Counted from the stretch's first letter, positions 1 to 7,921 are shown. The stretch is DNA of 13,487 nt from Lutibacter sp. UBA4458 (GCA_002390165.1 DGOU01000026.1:3112-16598), one strand, 5' to 3'. Translations and numbers: made by a program. Notes: generated by a model from the letters alone, not told the origin.

Positions 1-867
1 GTAATTCAAGGAATTAATAAAGGTATTGATTTAGCTGAAAAAGAATATGAAGGCGTTATTATTGGTAATCAAGGTCCTAATTTTTCAGTTGGAGCAAATT
101 TAGCAATGGTATTTATGAGTGCCGTTGAACAAGAATATGACGAACTTGGGTTTGCAATTAAAGCTTTTCAAGATACCGTTATGAGATTGCGTTATTCTAG
201 CGTACCAACCATTGTTGCTCCTCATGGAATGACACTTGGTGGCGGGTGTGAAATGACATTACATGCTGATAAAGTTATTGCTGCAGCTGAATCGTATATT
301 GGTTTAGTAGAATTTGGTGTAGGATTACTACCTGGAGGAGCTGGAACAAAAGAAATGACATTGAGAGCAGCAAAAACATTTGAAGCTGGAGATGTTGAAT
401 TAAACAGATTAAGAGAGCACTTTTTAGCAATTGCAATGGCAAAAGTAAGTACTTCAGCCTATGAAGCATTTGATTTAGATATTCTAAAACCAGGAAAAGA
501 TTTAGTAGTGGTAAACAGAGATCGTCAAATTGCTACAGCAAAACGCTACGCACTTCAAATGGTAAAAGATGGTTATACTCAACCAACTCCACAAAAAGTT
601 AAAGTACTTGGAAAACAATCATTAGGTATGTTCTTAGTAGGAACAGATACTATGGAAAAAGGCCTTTATATTTCTGAACATGATAAATTAATAGGTAACA
701 AAATTGCCTATGTAATGTCTGGTGGAAATTTATCTGAACCAACTTATGTGTCTGAACAATATTTACTTGATTTAGAACGTGAAGCTTTTCTATCCTTATT
801 AACAGAAAAGAAAACATTACAAAGAATTGAGCATACTTTAAAAACAGGTAAACCTTTAAGAAATTAA
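1..867 (+). CDS. fadN: 3-hydroxyacyl-CoA dehydrogenase / enoyl-CoA hydratase, FadN type (C-terminal part, 5' end outside window)
   Basis: Beta-oxidation enzyme that hydrates trans-2-enoyl-CoA and oxidises the resulting 3-hydroxyacyl-CoA with NAD+ in the cytoplasm. The reading frame is open from base 1, so the 288 visible residues are a C-terminal fragment; the first in-frame ATG (106) lies inside the crotonase domain and is not a real start. Visible are the oxyanion-hole strand NFSVGAN (fragment residues 27-33), GMTLGGGCE with one catalytic Glu at about 84, and YIGLVEFGVG with the second catalytic Glu at about 104, then PGGAGTKE. Both crotonase glutamates are kept, so the hydratase site looks intact. 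Having the hydratase at the C-terminus, and the order with the next two genes, matches Bacillus FadN (about 790 aa) rather than E. coli FadB/FadJ. The dehydrogenase half is expected upstream; I cannot see it. The thiolase gene begins 4 bp downstream, so they are probably co-transcribed. Confidence 0.9.
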   Translation, partial: VIQGINKGIDLAEKEYEGVIIGNQGPNFSVGANLAMVFMSAVEQEYDELGFAIKAFQDTVMRLRYSSVPTIVAPHGMTLGGGCEMTLHADKVIAAAESYIGLVEFGVGLLPGGAGTKEMTLRAAKTFEAGDVELNRLREHFLAIAMAKVSTSAYEAFDLDILKPGKDLVVVNRDRQIATAKRYALQMVKDGYTQPTPQKVKVLGKQSLGMFLVGTDTMEKGLYISEHDKLIGNKIAYVMSGGNLSEPTYVSEQYLLDLEREAFLSLLTEKKTLQRIEHTLKTGKPLRN

Positions 868-871
868 GAAT

Positions 872-2056
872 ATGAAAACAGCATATATAGTAAAAGGATA
901 TAGAACCGCAGTAGGTAAAGCACCTAGAGGTGTTTTCAGATTTAAAAGATCGGATGATTTAGCTGCAGAAACCATTCAACATTTATTAAAAAAAGTACCA
1001 CAACTAGACATTTCTAGAATTGATGATGTTATGGTCGGTTGTGCAATGCCAGAAGGTGCACAAGGATTAAATATGGGACGTTTAATTTCTTTAATGGGAT
1101 TAAAGTCTGTAGATATTCCTGGAGTTACCGTAAATCGTTTTTGTTCCTCAGGAATTGAAACCATAGCAATGGCATCTGCTAAAATTTCTGCTGGTATGGC
1201 AGATTGTATTATTGCAGGTGGCGCCGAAAGCATGAGCTCCGTACCAATGGGTGGCTACAAACCAGAATTAAATTATGACATTATAAAATCTGGTCATGAA
1301 GATTATTATTGGGGAATGGGAACTACGGCTGAAGCAGTAGCTAACAAATACAATGTTTCGCGCGAAGACCAAGATGTTTTCTCTTTTAATTCGCATCAAA
1401 AAGCATTAAAAGCTATTAAAGAAGGAACTTTTAAGGATGATATTGTACCAATTACAGTAAACCAAACGTATGTAGATGCTAACGGAAAACGTAAAGAAAA
1501 AAGTTATGTGGTAGATACAGATGAAGGTCCACGAGCAGGAACTTCTGTAGAAGCTTTAGCAAAATTAAGACCTGTTTTTGCCCAAGGCGGAAGTGTTACC
1601 GCGGGTAATTCCTCTCAAATGAGTGATGGTGCTTCTTTTGTTTTGGTAATGAGCGAAGCAATGGTGAAAGAATTAAATTTAGAACCAATTGCACGCTTAG
1701 CTGCTTATGCACCTGTTGGAGTAGAACCTAGTTTAATGGGAGTAGGTCCAATGTATGCAGTTCCTAAAGCGTTGAAACAAGCAGGACTTAAATTAAAAGA
1801 TATTGATTTATTAGAATTAAATGAAGCTTTCGCTTCTCAATCTCTTGCAGTAATTAGAGGTTTAGACTTAAATCCTGATATTGTAAATGTAAATGGTGGA
1901 GCAATTGCTTTAGGTCACCCACTTGGTTGTACAGGAGCAAAACTATCTGTTCAATTATTTAATGAGATGCGCAGAAGAAAAAATAAATATGGTATTGTAA
2001 CTATGTGCGTAGGTACTGGTCAAGGTGCTGCAGGTATTTATGAATTTTTAAATTAA
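872..2056 (+). CDS. fadA: acetyl-CoA C-acyltransferase (3-ketoacyl-CoA thiolase)
   Basis: Cleaves 3-ketoacyl-CoA with CoA to acetyl-CoA and a chain shortened by two carbons, the last step of the beta-oxidation cycle. The 394 aa are full thiolase length. All catalytic signatures are present: the acyl-accepting cysteine in NRFCSSG (Cys91), the NEAF motif (about 317-320), GGAIALGHPLGCTG with His349, and the C-terminal CVGTGQGAAG with Cys379 as the acid/base residue. The ATG lies 4 bp after the stop of the hydratase/dehydrogenase gene, and the acyl-CoA dehydrogenase gene starts 24 bp downstream, the same order as Bacillus fadN-fadA-fadE. A biosynthetic acetoacetyl-CoA thiolase is a formal alternative, but the operon setting makes the degradative role much more likely. 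No clear Shine-Dalgarno site precedes the start, as is usual in Bacteroidetes. Confidence 0.95.
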   Translation: MKTAYIVKGYRTAVGKAPRGVFRFKRSDDLAAETIQHLLKKVPQLDISRIDDVMVGCAMPEGAQGLNMGRLISLMGLKSVDIPGVTVNRFCSSGIETIAMASAKISAGMADCIIAGGAESMSSVPMGGYKPELNYDIIKSGHEDYYWGMGTTAEAVANKYNVSREDQDVFSFNSHQKALKAIKEGTFKDDIVPITVNQTYVDANGKRKEKSYVVDTDEGPRAGTSVEALAKLRPVFAQGGSVTAGNSSQMSDGASFVLVMSEAMVKELNLEPIARLAAYAPVGVEPSLMGVGPMYAVPKALKQAGLKLKDIDLLELNEAFASQSLAVIRGLDLNPDIVNVNGGAIALGHPLGCTGAKLSVQLFNEMRRRKNKYGIVTMCVGTGQGAAGIYEFLN

Positions 2057-2080
2057 AACAAACTATATAAAAAATATACA

Positions 2081-3877
2081 ATGAGTAAACATATTAAAGG
2101 CGGTGAATTTTTAATAAAAGAAACCACCAGTGATTCAATTTTTATCACAGAAGATTTTAATGAAGAACAACAAATGATGAAAGAATCTATCATTGAATTT
2201 ATTGATAGAGAAGTTTGGCCATTTAAAGATCGTTTTGAGCAAAAAGATTATGCATTTACCAAAGAAATGATGACAAAAGCTGGTGAAATGGGTTTACTAG
2301 GAGTTGCTGTTCCGGAAGAATATGGTGGAATGGGAATGGGGTTTGTTTCTACTATGCTAGTTTGTGATTATATGTCAGGAGCATCAGGTTCATTATCAAC
2401 CGCATACGGAGCACACACTGGAATTGGAACTATGCCAATTGTAATGTATGGAACAGAAGAACAAAAACAAAAATATGTCCCAAAATTAGCCTCTGGAGAA
2501 TGGTTTGGAGCTTATTGCTTAACAGAACCTGGCGCTGGTAGTGATGCCAATTCAGGAAAAACCAAAGCAGTTTTATCAGATGATGGTAAATATTACAACA
2601 TTACCGGTCAAAAAATGTGGATAAGTAATGCTGGATTTTGTAGCTTAATGATTGTTTTTGCGCGTATTGAAGATGATAAAAATATTACCTCTTTTATTGT
2701 AGAATATGATCCAAATAATCCAAACGGAATAACTTTAGGGGAAGAAGAACACAAATTAGGAATTAGAGCTTCCTCAACACGACAAGTATTTTTTGATAAT
2801 ACTAAAGTACCCGTTGAAAATATGTTAGCAGGACGTGGAGAAGGATTTAAAATTGCCTTAAACTCGTTAAATATTGGTCGCATTAAATTAAGTGTTGCTT
2901 GTTCTGATGCAGGTAGAAGAGCTATTACAGAATCTGTAAAATATGCTAACGAACGCATTCAATTTAAAACTCCTATTGCTCAATTTGGTGCTATTAAAAA
3001 TAAATTAGCAGAAATGAGCGCAAAAACTTATTGTAGTTCTGCGGCTACTTACCGTGCGGCTAGTGATATTCAAAATAAAATTAACGAATTAAAAGCAGGT
3101 GGTTTAACCCACCAAGAAGCAGAATTAAAAGGAGTTGAGGAATTTGCTATTGAATGTGCTTTATTAAAAGTTTATGGTTCTGAAGCTATTCAATTTATTA
3201 CAGATGAAGGCATCCAAATTTTTGGAGGAATGGGATTTTCTGAAGACACTCCTATGGAATCTGCTTGGAGAGATGCCAGAATTGCCAGAATTTATGAAGG
3301 AACAAATGAAATTAACAGATTACTTTCTGTTAGTATGTTGCTTAAAAGAGCATTTAAAGGAAAAATTGATTTAATGACTCCTGCAATGGCAGTTGCTAAC
3401 GATTTAATGGCTATTCCGTCATTTGAAACACCTGATTATTCTGTTTTATTTGCGGAAGAAAAAGAAATTTTAGCTAAACTTAAAAAAGCATTTTTAATGA
3501 TTGCTGGCTCTGCAGTTCAAAAATACACTACTAAACTTGGTGAAGAACAACAATTAGTTATGGCTGCCGCTGAAATGATGATTGAAATTTATATTGCAGA
3601 ATCTGCTATTTTAAAAACTGAAAAATTAGTGAGTAAAACTTCAGAAGATGCTTGTGAAGGTCAAATTGCAATGGTAAAATTAAATTTATTTAATGCCGTT
3701 GAAAAAATAGGCACAAAAGGTAAAGAAGCTTTATATTCATTTACAGAAGGTGATGAACAACGTATGATGTTAATGGGTTTAAAACGTTTTACTAAATATA
3801 CAAACTTCCCAAATATTATAAATTTAAGAAAAATAATTGCGGACAAAGTAATTGAAGAAAATAGCTATTGTTTTTAA
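2081..3877 (+). CDS. fadE: acyl-CoA dehydrogenase, FadE type (long form)
   Basis: FAD-dependent oxidation of acyl-CoA to trans-2-enoyl-CoA, the first beta-oxidation step; electrons normally pass to an electron-transfer flavoprotein, which is not encoded here. At 598 aa it is much longer than the roughly 380-aa short/medium-chain enzymes and close to Bacillus FadE (about 594 aa) and the VLCAD/ACAD9 group. The N-terminal helical domain covers roughly residues 25-140. The first family signature, AYCLTEPGAGSD, is at 144-155 and packs against the flavin. The catalytic base lies in IYEGTNEINR, with Glu406 at the medium-chain enzyme position. About 190 residues follow this motif and form the C-terminal extension of the long subclass, thought to aid dimerisation or membrane contact. 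It is the last gene of the operon; a strong terminator follows 20 bp after the stop. Confidence 0.94.
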   Translation: MSKHIKGGEFLIKETTSDSIFITEDFNEEQQMMKESIIEFIDREVWPFKDRFEQKDYAFTKEMMTKAGEMGLLGVAVPEEYGGMGMGFVSTMLVCDYMSGASGSLSTAYGAHTGIGTMPIVMYGTEEQKQKYVPKLASGEWFGAYCLTEPGAGSDANSGKTKAVLSDDGKYYNITGQKMWISNAGFCSLMIVFARIEDDKNITSFIVEYDPNNPNGITLGEEEHKLGIRASSTRQVFFDNTKVPVENMLAGRGEGFKIALNSLNIGRIKLSVACSDAGRRAITESVKYANERIQFKTPIAQFGAIKNKLAEMSAKTYCSSAATYRAASDIQNKINELKAGGLTHQEAELKGVEEFAIECALLKVYGSEAIQFITDEGIQIFGGMGFSEDTPMESAWRDARIARIYEGTNEINRLLSVSMLLKRAFKGKIDLMTPAMAVANDLMAIPSFETPDYSVLFAEEKEILAKLKKAFLMIAGSAVQKYTTKLGEEQQLVMAAAEMMIEIYIAESAILKTEKLVSKTSEDACEGQIAMVKLNLFNAVEKIGTKGKEALYSFTEGDEQRMMLMGLKRFTKYTNFPNIINLRKIIADKVIEENSYCF

Positions 3878-3897
3878 ATAATTATAATTTTTTGCAT

Positions 3898-3931
3898 AAA
3901 AAAGTTGCCATTTAATCATGGCAACTTTTTT
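3898..3931 (+). terminator. Rho-independent terminator of the fad operon
   Basis: A perfect inverted repeat: six A, then GTTGCCAT, a six-base loop (TTAATC), ATGGCAAC, then six T. The core is 8 bp and the flanking A/T tracts extend the stem to 14 bp. It begins 20 bp after the acyl-CoA dehydrogenase stop. Because A and T tracts flank it symmetrically, it could also act on transcripts arriving from the minus strand, for instance read-through beyond the DUF2851 gene. Confidence 0.92.
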
Positions 3932-3948
3932 GTTTTAATAATATTTTG

Positions 3949-3956
3949 TACTTTTA
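3949..3956 (+). promoter_or_regulatory. possible Bacteroidetes -7 element for the small gene at 4016
   Basis: TACTTTTA matches 7 of 8 positions of the Bacteroidetes TAnnTTTG -7 consensus, just after the terminator and about 60 bp before the start codon. The nearest upstream TTTG (3929-3932) is only 16 bp away, shorter than the usual 19-21 bp, so the assignment is weak. In such AT-rich DNA a chance match is plausible. Confidence 0.25.
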
Positions 3957-4015
3957 TAATTAGCTAAAAATAGGCAAAATAAACTCCAAAACTATCAACT
4001 TTTAATTCTACTACT

Positions 4016-4432
4016 ATGAATAAATTTGCAGGAATATGGATGGACACTAAAAATGCTATTTTTATAACCGTGGAGAAAAATAAACCCACCACAGTTAAAA
4101 CTATTGATTCTACTATTGAAACTAGAGAACGAGTTAAAGGAGAAACAAAAAAATATGGAAGGTTTGGAAATCAATTTCTGAATTTTGAAAAAAAACGTAG
4201 GAGCAAACGAGTTGAACAAATTACTTTATTTTTAAAAAAAATAATAAAGGAACTTAATTCCTATGACAAATTTGTGATTTTTGGGCCTTCAAAAATGAAA
4301 AAACTTTTAGAAAAAGAAATCTTTTTAATTCCTAATTTAGGCTCTAAACTAGAAGGTATTCATACTTCAGATAGACTTACTAAAAATCAAAAAGTAGCAT
4401 GGGTTCTAGATTATTTTAAAACTAACGTTTAA
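4016..4432 (+). CDS. conserved small basic protein of unknown function
   Basis: 138 aa, no signal peptide or membrane segment, so probably cytoplasmic. I do not recognise an established function. The N-terminal AGIWMD (residues 5-10) followed by a hydrophobic strand (AIFITVE), the central lysine/arginine-rich stretch (about 57-65), the strand-loop FVIFGPSKMK (86-95) and the C-terminal DRLTKNQKVAWVLDYF (119-134) recall a family of short Bacteroidetes proteins usually annotated as hypothetical. The strand followed by a Gly-Pro turn resembles the RNase H-like middle domain of eRF1/Pelota-type translation proteins, but this is only a pattern impression. The coding frame is supported by its full use of the space between the fad terminator and the convergent DUF2851 gene, with an ATG after an A/T-rich leader. 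Its 3' end overlaps the DUF2851 gene by 11 bp, and it has no plus-strand partner. Confidence 0.75.
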   Translation: MNKFAGIWMDTKNAIFITVEKNKPTTVKTIDSTIETRERVKGETKKYGRFGNQFLNFEKKRRSKRVEQITLFLKKIIKELNSYDKFVIFGPSKMKKLLEKEIFLIPNLGSKLEGIHTSDRLTKNQKVAWVLDYFKTNV

Positions 4433-5690
4433 GAATTTCTTTTCCAATAGCGCATTGCAAACATAATTTTTGATTACAATACTCATTTTTTAATTGTAAT
4501 AATCCTTGGGTTTCAAGTGCATTTTTACTTTTCAGCTTTAAATCATTAAATTTGGTAATAATGGTATTTTTTTCAGGTTTAATGGCTGAAATTAAAAATA
4601 ATATACTATTAAAGTCATCTTTCCCTATAAATTTTAAATAACTAAATTTTAACGGAATTACTGTATTAATTAGCAATAAATTTACAAAGGTTTTTGTTAA
4701 TTTTTTTATGCTTTTTTTTGAAGTAGTTTCAAAAGTGTAATGCGTTTCCCAAAATTCAGAAGTTTTAATTGAAAATAGTGTATAAAAATCGTCTAAATTA
4801 TTTGTTTCCATAATCCTTGAAAACAAATTTTGATAAGTTGCATATAACTTGGCTAATTGTGCCAATCTAATGGTTGGAAAATTTGCAGGTCGTAACCTAA
4901 AAAATTGCATAGCAGAACTATTTTCTTCCAATTTATATTTATGAGACAAGTAATTAAATTCTTGTTGCAGTTTTGTAAAATAAACGGATTCTTTATTTCC
5001 TTTAAGCAAACCTGCCTGTCCAAAAAAGAGAGCCTCTAATTGAAAAGAGTTTGCTCCTATTTTTCTAACAAAAGAAAAGTCAAATGAAGTAGCAAATTGC
5101 AAAAAAGAATCGCCGTTTACTTTTAATCCAAAACTTTTAGCCAGTAATATAAATAGAGTTGCTTCCCAATTAGTATTTGTCGTTTTTAAAATTTCTTTTA
5201 TTTGTATCGATTTTGTTTCTAACCGTTCAAAAAATAATCGTTCTAGCCAATTATTTTTGGTAAAATCATTTACAAATTTTAACTCATTTTCACAGTTTAT
5301 CCATTTCGTTTCCAACTTAAAAAGTTTTTCATAGTTAACCAATACTTTTTCAGTTATAAAATCCTTCAAAATTAAAGTTTCTATACTTTCATTAGTATTT
5401 CTGTAAACATCTACATCGTGTTCCCAAACCACATGTAAAATAACGGCATCATAATTAGCATCTTTTTCATGAGAATGCGCGTACCAATCAGACGATAATA
5501 CATGAATTTCAACATTACCAGCCCAAAGTTGTTGATTAATTTTAATTTTAGCATTTAAAAAATCTGGCCCTGAATTATAATTATGTGTTCCAACAGAAAT
5601 AATTTGGATTGCTTTTCCACTAATTGTAGATAATTGATTTGATGAAAACAATTTTAGTTTCCATATAAAATGAAGTAAATTTTCTTTCAT
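4422..5690 (-). CDS. DUF2851 family protein
   Basis: 422 aa, the usual length of this Bacteroidetes family, whose function is not established to my knowledge. The N-terminal 100 residues hold the family core: a start like ENLLHFIWKLKLF, then GTHNYNSGPDFLNAKI (34-49), LWAGNVEIHVLSSDWYAHSH (55-74) and VILHVVWEHD (83-92). The invariant-looking Asp43, Glu61, His63, Asp68, His72, His74, Asp77 and His86 look like an active site and faintly recall PD-(D/E)XK nucleases with ExH in place of ExK; this is inference. The middle is helical and rich in Leu/Lys. The C-terminus ends in Cys405-x4-Cys410-x2-Cys413, a possible metal-binding group. No signal peptide. The gene diverges from the nitroreductase gene (115-bp gap) and converges on the small gene at 4016 with an 11-bp overlap. 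Confidence 0.85.
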   Translation of the reverse strand: MKENLLHFIWKLKLFSSNQLSTISGKAIQIISVGTHNYNSGPDFLNAKIKINQQLWAGNVEIHVLSSDWYAHSHEKDANYDAVILHVVWEHDVDVYRNTNESIETLILKDFITEKVLVNYEKLFKLETKWINCENELKFVNDFTKNNWLERLFFERLETKSIQIKEILKTTNTNWEATLFILLAKSFGLKVNGDSFLQFATSFDFSFVRKIGANSFQLEALFFGQAGLLKGNKESVYFTKLQQEFNYLSHKYKLEENSSAMQFFRLRPANFPTIRLAQLAKLYATYQNLFSRIMETNNLDDFYTLFSIKTSEFWETHYTFETTSKKSIKKLTKTFVNLLLINTVIPLKFSYLKFIGKDDFNSILFLISAIKPEKNTIITKFNDLKLKSKNALETQGLLQLKNEYCNQKLCLQCAIGKEILKR

Positions 5691-5777
5691 AGCTATAAAT
5701 GCTTCGGTAAGATAAAAATTAACTTTTAGTTATAAAAATTGAATAGCCTTTTTAATTATTTTTAACCAAATTTAGCT

Positions 5778-5785
5778 TAATTTTG
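5778..5785 (+). promoter_or_regulatory. -7 promoter element (TAnnTTTG) for the nitroreductase-pepD unit
   Basis: TAATTTTG is an exact match to the Bacteroidetes -7 consensus TAnnTTTG and lies 20 bp before the ATG at 5806, giving a leader of only about 10-15 nt. No clear TTTG -33 box is found at the expected distance; the sequence there is T-rich (around 5748-5757). The gap it sits in (5691-5805) separates two divergent genes and must also hold the promoter of the minus-strand DUF2851 gene, for which I find no convincing element. Confidence 0.5.
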
Positions 5786-5805
5786 TAAATAATTAAATAG
5801 TATAT

Positions 5806-6438
5806 ATGAACATAATTGATAGCTTAACGTGGCGCTATGCTACCAAAAAATTTGATAGTTCAAAAAAACTTTCAGTAGAACAATTAAACACCTTAAAACA
5901 GGCGTTCAATTTAACTGCAACTTCCTTTGGTTTACAACCTTTAAAATTGGTTGTTTTAAGTAATTCAAAATTAAAAGAAAAACTTACACCATTGTGTTAT
6001 TATCAAGAACAAGTTGCACAAGCACCGCACGTTTTAGTTTTATGTATTGAAAAAAATACAACTACTGCAAATATTAATGCCTATTTTGATTTGGAAAAAC
6101 AAATACGTGGTACTAAAGAAGAAGTAGTTTCAAAATTTAGAAACCAACTTGTTGAAATGTACCAAAATAAATCGGAGGAAGAAATACAACAATCTGCAAT
6201 TTTTCAAGTTTATATTGCACTTGGTAATTTGTTAACGGTTTGCGCTGTTGAAAAAATAGATTCTTGCCCAATTGAAGGATTTATTCCTGAAAAAGTAGAT
6301 AAATTATTAAATTTGAATGAAAAAGGTTTAAAATCCGTCTTATTATTACCTGTAGGTTTCCGGGCTGAAGATGATATTATGAACGGACTTAAAAAAGTAC
6401 GAAAACCATTAAACAAAACTATTATTGAAATATTATAA
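5806..6438 (+). CDS. NfsB-like FMN-dependent NAD(P)H nitroreductase
   Basis: Cytoplasmic flavoenzyme of the nitroreductase family, which reduces nitroaromatics, quinones or flavins with NAD(P)H as a homodimer. The 210-aa length is close to E. coli NfsB (217 aa). Matching features in order: the FMN-phosphate-binding start SLTWRYATKKFD (6-17; NfsB has RHSTKAFD), the loop TATSFGLQPLKL (37-48; SSTNSQPWHF in NfsB), APHVLVLC (73-80), the dimer-helix region VYIALGNLLTVCAVEKID (135-152), CPIEGF (154-159) and SVLLLPVGFRAEDD (177-190). The physiological substrate cannot be read from sequence. It is followed after 16 bp by the dipeptidase gene, so the two are probably one transcript. The ATG is supported by the family N-terminus and by the -7 element 20 bp upstream. 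Confidence 0.9.
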   Translation: MNIIDSLTWRYATKKFDSSKKLSVEQLNTLKQAFNLTATSFGLQPLKLVVLSNSKLKEKLTPLCYYQEQVAQAPHVLVLCIEKNTTTANINAYFDLEKQIRGTKEEVVSKFRNQLVEMYQNKSEEEIQQSAIFQVYIALGNLLTVCAVEKIDSCPIEGFIPEKVDKLLNLNEKGLKSVLLLPVGFRAEDDIMNGLKKVRKPLNKTIIEIL

Positions 6439-6454
6439 ATAATTAAAGACAATT

Positions 6455-7912
6455 ATGAGCAAAGAAGTAAGAGCCTTAGAACCAAAAGAATTATGGAATA
6501 ATTTTGCTGACCTAAATGCAGTTCCAAGAGGTTCAAAAAAAGAAGAAAAAGTTCGCCAATTTATGGTTGAATTTGGAAAAAAGTTAAACCTTGAAACTGT
6601 TGTAGATCCTATAGGAAATGTAATTATAAAAAAGCCAGCATTTAAAGGAATGGAAAACCGTAAGGTTTTGGTTTTGCAAGGACATTTAGATATGGTTCAC
6701 CAAAAAAATTCAGATTCTAATTTTGATTTTGATACCGAAGGAATTAAAATGAAAGTAGATGGCGATTGGGTTCGTGCTGAAGGTACTACTTTAGGTGCTG
6801 ATAATGGTTTAGGCGTTGCAGCAATTATGAGTGTATTAGCTTCTACAGACATAGCACATCCAGCATTAGAAGCTTTATTTACTATTGATGAAGAAACAGG
6901 TATGACTGGTGCAATGGGGTTAGAAGCTGGTTATTTAAACGGCGAAATCTTATTGAATTTAGATACGGAAGAAGATGATGAAATAGATATAGGATGTGCA
7001 GGTGGAATTGATATTACCGTTGAAAGTGATTATCATGAGGTAAGTGCACCTGTAAATAGCATTGGTTATTCTATTTCTGTAACAGGCCTTAATGGTGGTC
7101 ATTCTGGAATGGATATTCACAAAGGACTTGGCAATGCAAATAAAATTATGAACCGTATTTTATATGCAGTACAAGATATTACACGCATTTCAGAAATTAA
7201 TGGCGGAAGTTTGCGTAATGCAATTCCAAGAGAAAGTTTTGCAAAAATAGCTGTTTATCATGCTTCAAAATCTAGTTTTTTAAAAATCCTTAAAAAGATT
7301 TCAAAAGAAATTAAACAAGAATTAAAAACCATTGATCCAAATTTAACTATTGAAATTACAGAAACCGAAGCACCTAATAAAGTAATGACTTTAATTAGTC
7401 AAAATGCTTTAATTGCTGCAATATATGCATCACATAATGGGGTTTATAGAATGAGTAATGATATGGAAGATTTAGTGGAAACTTCTAACAACATTGCTCG
7501 AATTACTGTAAAAAATGGTAGTATTACTATTTTATGCTTAACAAGGTCATCTGTTGAATCTTCAAAATTTGATTTAGCAAACACCTTAAAATCTACATTT
7601 GAATTAGCAGGATATAAAGTAACCTTATCTGGGTCATATCCTGGATGGAAACCCAACGTTAATTCCCCTATTCTAGAACTTTTAAGTAAAACTTACGAAA
7701 AATTATTTAAAAGCAAACCTGGTATTATGGCTTGCCATGCAGGATTAGAATGTGGAATTTTAGGGACTAATTACCCTGAAATGGATATGATTTCATTTGG
7801 CCCAACCATACAAGGCGCTCACTCTCCTGATGAAAAGGCTAATATAAAATCGTCTCAAAAATTCTGGAAATTTTTATTAACAATTTTAGAAAATATTCCG
7901 TTTAAAAATTAA
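6455..7912 (+). CDS. pepD: aminoacyl-histidine dipeptidase (cytosol nonspecific dipeptidase, M20C)
   Basis: Di-zinc peptidase that splits dipeptides such as carnosine-like Xaa-His and other unblocked dipeptides in the cytoplasm. The 485 aa equal the length of E. coli PepD. The complete metal and catalytic set is visible: His77 and Asp79 in LQGHLDMVHQK, the bridging Asp116 in GTTLGADNGLG, Glu146 (general base) and Glu147 in IDEETGMTGA, Asp170 in LLNLDTEEDD and His456 in GAHSPDE. Early positions are shifted by three relative to E. coli (His80, Asp119, Glu149/150, Asp173), so the frame and start look right. The lid domain lies in the middle with NGGHSGMDIHKG (about 214-225). It is the second gene of a unit with the nitroreductase and ends in front of a terminator. 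The family match is certain; the exact dipeptide range is not visible. Confidence 0.95.
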   Translation: MSKEVRALEPKELWNNFADLNAVPRGSKKEEKVRQFMVEFGKKLNLETVVDPIGNVIIKKPAFKGMENRKVLVLQGHLDMVHQKNSDSNFDFDTEGIKMKVDGDWVRAEGTTLGADNGLGVAAIMSVLASTDIAHPALEALFTIDEETGMTGAMGLEAGYLNGEILLNLDTEEDDEIDIGCAGGIDITVESDYHEVSAPVNSIGYSISVTGLNGGHSGMDIHKGLGNANKIMNRILYAVQDITRISEINGGSLRNAIPRESFAKIAVYHASKSSFLKILKKISKEIKQELKTIDPNLTIEITETEAPNKVMTLISQNALIAAIYASHNGVYRMSNDMEDLVETSNNIARITVKNGSITILCLTRSSVESSKFDLANTLKSTFELAGYKVTLSGSYPGWKPNVNSPILELLSKTYEKLFKSKPGIMACHAGLECGILGTNYPEMDMISFGPTIQGAHSPDEKANIKSSQKFWKFLLTILENIPFKN

Positions 7913-7921
7913 AGATCAGTT

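Noticed and set aside
106..108. ATG at 106 as the start of a free-standing hydratase
   Set aside because: The frame is open to base 1 and the upstream residues contain the NFSVGAN oxyanion-hole strand, so the gene begins outside the window.
275..469. Minus-strand open frame inside the enoyl-CoA hydratase gene, rich in Leu and Gln
   Set aside because: It lies fully antisense to a well-supported catalytic domain; the Leu/Gln-rich composition is what reversed AT-rich coding DNA gives.
2608..2958. 116-codon minus-strand open frame inside the acyl-CoA dehydrogenase gene
   Set aside because: Antisense to a conserved enzyme domain, no family features and no promoter.
3174..3374. Second plus-strand open frame overlapping the acyl-CoA dehydrogenase active-site region
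   Set aside because: It is an alternative frame of the segment encoding the catalytic Glu406 motif; the main frame continues intact, so there is no frameshift.
4016..5690. The two uncharacterised genes as a toxin-antitoxin or defence pair
   Set aside because: They converge rather than share an operon, neither has toxin or antitoxin features, and both look like conserved single genes of the lineage.
5720..5732. Short inverted repeat TAACT-ttt-AGTTA in the divergent gap, as a possible operator or terminator
   Set aside because: The stem is only 5 bp and AT-rich, with no T tract; expected by chance in such sequence.
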